Origin: CALLMJ01 sp964493765
GTDB taxonomy: Bacteria > Bacteroidota > Bacteroidia > J057 > CALLMJ01
Reading direction: 5' to 3'
Length of the DNA: 8,033 bases
NCBI GenBank assembly: GCA_964493765.1
Contig: CAZBPK010000164.1
Coordinates: 1 to 8,033 of the forward strand
Shown one piece after another: positions 6,516-8,033 of the stretch. The stretch's first letter is position 1, and the number at the start of each line of letters is the position of its first letter. A program made the translations under genes and the position numbers. Below the pieces are notes generated by a model. The model had not been told where the DNA came from. It did no database searches and saw nothing but the letters and a program-made list of their open reading frames with translations.

Positions 6516-7871
6516 TTATTTTTCTGATGCAACTTCAGTTTTTAGCAAAACTTCAACTTTTCTAACATGCTGTGGTGTATTGGTAGAAAAAACCCCCATC
6601 AGAAAAATAATATCTGTAATCTTTTTATTCCTAATAAACTGATTTAAAGGTTGGTGATAATAACGGTAATCAATAGCATAGATATTGTCAAAATGATTCA
6701 CTAAATAAGTAGTAAAAGGATTTCCATAGGAATTTTTGATAATCAAGCAATTACGATTAGTTTGTAAATCTGTAGAAATGTGCATTAATGGATAGTCAGC
6801 ACCTAAAAATACCCCGAAAGCAGTAGCAGAACCCGCAAACTCCACTAAGTATGTTCCAGAATACGCTTTATTCATCTGATTTTCTAACCAAAAGAGAGTT
6901 TTTGTTTTTACATCGGATTTAAAGTATTCTACAGAATCTTTATTTCTTGCTAATTCTGGGTCTTGTGTAAGATGATACAAGGTTCCATAATAATTTTTGA
7001 TAACCTTTCTTTTCATTTTATCTAAAGAAATCGGTTCTAAACCCGCAGCTTTACACCAAGCCACATAGCCATAATAAGCACCTAATCCTGTCCAATGATG
7101 GTCGGTATTAAAATAAAGATATTCATCTAAATGATTATATATTTCTTTGCAAATATCAACACCAATTCCTTTAGCTAGAGCTTGATTGGTGGCTTCTATA
7201 TTAGCACATTCTGAACGCTTTAATTTTTGATATTTTTGTGGTAAATAAAATTCTGCATTAGAAGGTACTACAGCAGCATATACTTTAACATCAGGATTTT
7301 GTATTGCATATTTATCAACTACTTTCGCAAAATACTTAGCTAATTGATGATTACCCCCAAAAAATTGAAATCCTTTTCCATTGCAGATAAATACATTATT
7401 ACTCGTTCTTCCGACTCCTTGTTCTTGCAAACTATCTAAATAGGTGTATTCAGTGATAGCATAATTATTATCTGTTGATGTTTGGTAATGAATTTGAGTT
7501 TTTGAACTATCGTTATTAGAAGTTGTATCTTCATTTAACAAATTTTCAGATATTTTGATATCACCATCTAAAAGATTTGAGTTTTGATAAACTTTAACTT
7601 TTTCGATTCTAATTCCTTTAAATTGTTGAGTTTGAACTGCAATAGGTATCCATTCCTCTCGATAAATAAAATGATCAGCAAAAAAAACGGAAAGTTTATT
7701 TGTAAATTTTCCTTGTAAAAAATCATTCCAACTCCATTCAGGTAATTCAGCAAGTTTTCTTTTTTCATTTAGAGAAATAGCTTTTTTAGGAGCAATCCAT
7801 GTAAAAATTCCTAAAAACAAAAGTAAAAAAGAAAACAAAAAAACAAAAACATAAGCACCGAACTTTTTCAT
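6516..7871 (-). CDS. membrane-anchored DHHW-family protein (SGNH/AlgX-like)
   Basis: A 451-residue protein with one N-terminal transmembrane or signal-anchor segment at about 5-26, so the rest is probably outside the cytoplasmic membrane. The DHHW family signature is the TDHHWTGLGAYYGY block at 256-269. Other family features are NEKRKLAELP followed by a DHFIYREEW segment at about 35-74, AAVVPSNAEFYLP at 199-211, and KNSYGNPFTTYL at 379-390 leading to IDYRYY at 400-405. The DHH and the S381 region resemble the catalytic layout of SGNH-like/AlgJ-AlgX proteins that handle acyl groups on exopolysaccharides, often beside an MBOAT acyltransferase; no MBOAT gene is in this window. Residues about 108-140 are a Ser/Thr/Asn/Asp-rich insert. 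An in-frame TTG at 7886 would add five residues but lies upstream of the expected transcript start, so ATG 7871 is chosen. Activity is unproven. Confidence 0.8.
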   Translation of the reverse strand: MKKFGAYVFVFLFSFLLLFLGIFTWIAPKKAISLNEKRKLAELPEWSWNDFLQGKFTNKLSVFFADHFIYREEWIPIAVQTQQFKGIRIEKVKVYQNSNLLDGDIKISENLLNEDTTSNNDSSKTQIHYQTSTDNNYAITEYTYLDSLQEQGVGRTSNNVFICNGKGFQFFGGNHQLAKYFAKVVDKYAIQNPDVKVYAAVVPSNAEFYLPQKYQKLKRSECANIEATNQALAKGIGVDICKEIYNHLDEYLYFNTDHHWTGLGAYYGYVAWCKAAGLEPISLDKMKRKVIKNYYGTLYHLTQDPELARNKDSVEYFKSDVKTKTLFWLENQMNKAYSGTYLVEFAGSATAFGVFLGADYPLMHISTDLQTNRNCLIIKNSYGNPFTTYLVNHFDNIYAIDYRYYHQPLNQFIRNKKITDIIFLMGVFSTNTPQHVRKVEVLLKTEVASEK

Positions 7872-7888
7872 AGCTCCATTTGGCAAGG

Positions 7889-7896
7889 CAAAAATA
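7889..7896 (-). promoter_or_regulatory. candidate -7 element for the DHHW gene
   Basis: On the minus strand this reads TATTTTTG, an exact TAnnTTTG match 17 nt before the ATG at 7871. No TTG lies at the proper -33 distance, so support is partial. If real, transcription begins at about 7883, which excludes the TTG at 7886 as a start. Confidence 0.4.
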
Positions 7897-7952
7897 GTAA
7901 ATAATTGGATTTCTTTACTTCAGAAAAAGTAAAAATTCAATAGTATATTCTA

Positions 7953-7996
7953 TAAAAATCAAAAAGCTGCTTATAAAAGCAGCTTTTTGATTTTTA
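7953..7996 (-). terminator. strong hairpin terminator of the upstream minus-strand gene
   Basis: A perfect 20-bp inverted repeat (7953-7972 with 7977-7996) around the loop ATAA. The core AGCTGCTT/AAGCAGCT is flanked by A5 on one side and T5 on the other, so it can act in either direction. It starts 11 nt past a TAA on the minus strand (8008-8010) and lies upstream of the DHHW gene, so it most likely ends the preceding transcript and insulates the DHHW promoter. Confidence 0.8.
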
Positions 7997-8007
7997 AAAA
8001 ATTATAA

Positions 8008-8033
8008 TTACTTAGCTTTGATAATCTTAAAGG
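8008..8033 (-). CDS. C-terminal end of a partial gene running off the window
   Basis: On the minus strand the last bases read FKIIKAK followed by TAA, 11 nt before a strong terminator hairpin. The stop-plus-terminator arrangement suggests the true end of a gene that enters from beyond the right edge. The short basic end is compatible with several families, including type IX secretion C-terminal signals, but eight codons cannot identify it. Confidence 0.4.

Noticed and set aside
6533..6560. Weak hairpin CTGA/TCAG followed by T5 downstream of rsmF
   Set aside because: The stem is only 4 bp and lies inside the convergent coding region; too weak to call a terminator.
7568..7768. 66-codon minus-strand frame
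   Set aside because: Shadow of the DHHW gene on the same strand in another frame. No recognisable features.

Overview
The window is AT-rich, bacterial and almost certainly from a member of the Bacteroidota. Three things point there. A TonB-dependent receptor carries an N-terminal carboxypeptidase-D-like regulatory domain. Matches to the Bacteroidota promoter consensus (-33 TTG/TTTG, -7 TAnnTTTG) sit just upstream of several starts. Leaders are very short and lack Shine-Dalgarno sequences. Order or genus cannot be fixed from the sequence alone.

Layout, left to right. A GC-rich intergenic repeat (copy A, 14-146) precedes a promoter and a large outer-membrane TonB-dependent receptor gene (261-3110, +). 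A second repeat (copy B, 3127-3260) fills the gap between that gene and a convergent two-gene minus-strand unit, in which a MazG-like nucleotide pyrophosphohydrolase (3962-4300) is followed 3 nt later by ribulose-phosphate 3-epimerase rpe (3305-3958). The divergent region between that unit and nucleoside diphosphate kinase ndk (4657-5076, +) holds an inverted third repeat (copy C, 4437-4571). A clear intrinsic terminator follows ndk. Next come the rRNA m5C methyltransferase rsmF (5148-6509, +) and, convergent with only 6 nt between the stops, a membrane-anchored DHHW-family protein (6516-7871, -). A strong 20-bp hairpin terminator and the last codons of another minus-strand gene close the window.

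Most genes are housekeeping: pentose phosphate pathway, NTP pool balance and cleaning, and ribosome modification. The receptor and the DHHW protein are envelope functions. The genes do not form one pathway. No mobile-element gene, CRISPR array, tRNA, rRNA or defence system is visible.

The least explained element is the roughly 135-bp GC-rich repeat. Its three intergenic copies share exact blocks and a central imperfect hairpin. The hairpin arms differ between copies in a way that keeps pairing, and copies B and C have complementary ends. It looks like a dispersed REP/MITE-like family and is the main item worth following up. Two genes (receptor and DHHW) have upstream in-frame alternative starts that are better rejected, because those codons lie inside or upstream of a good -7 promoter element.
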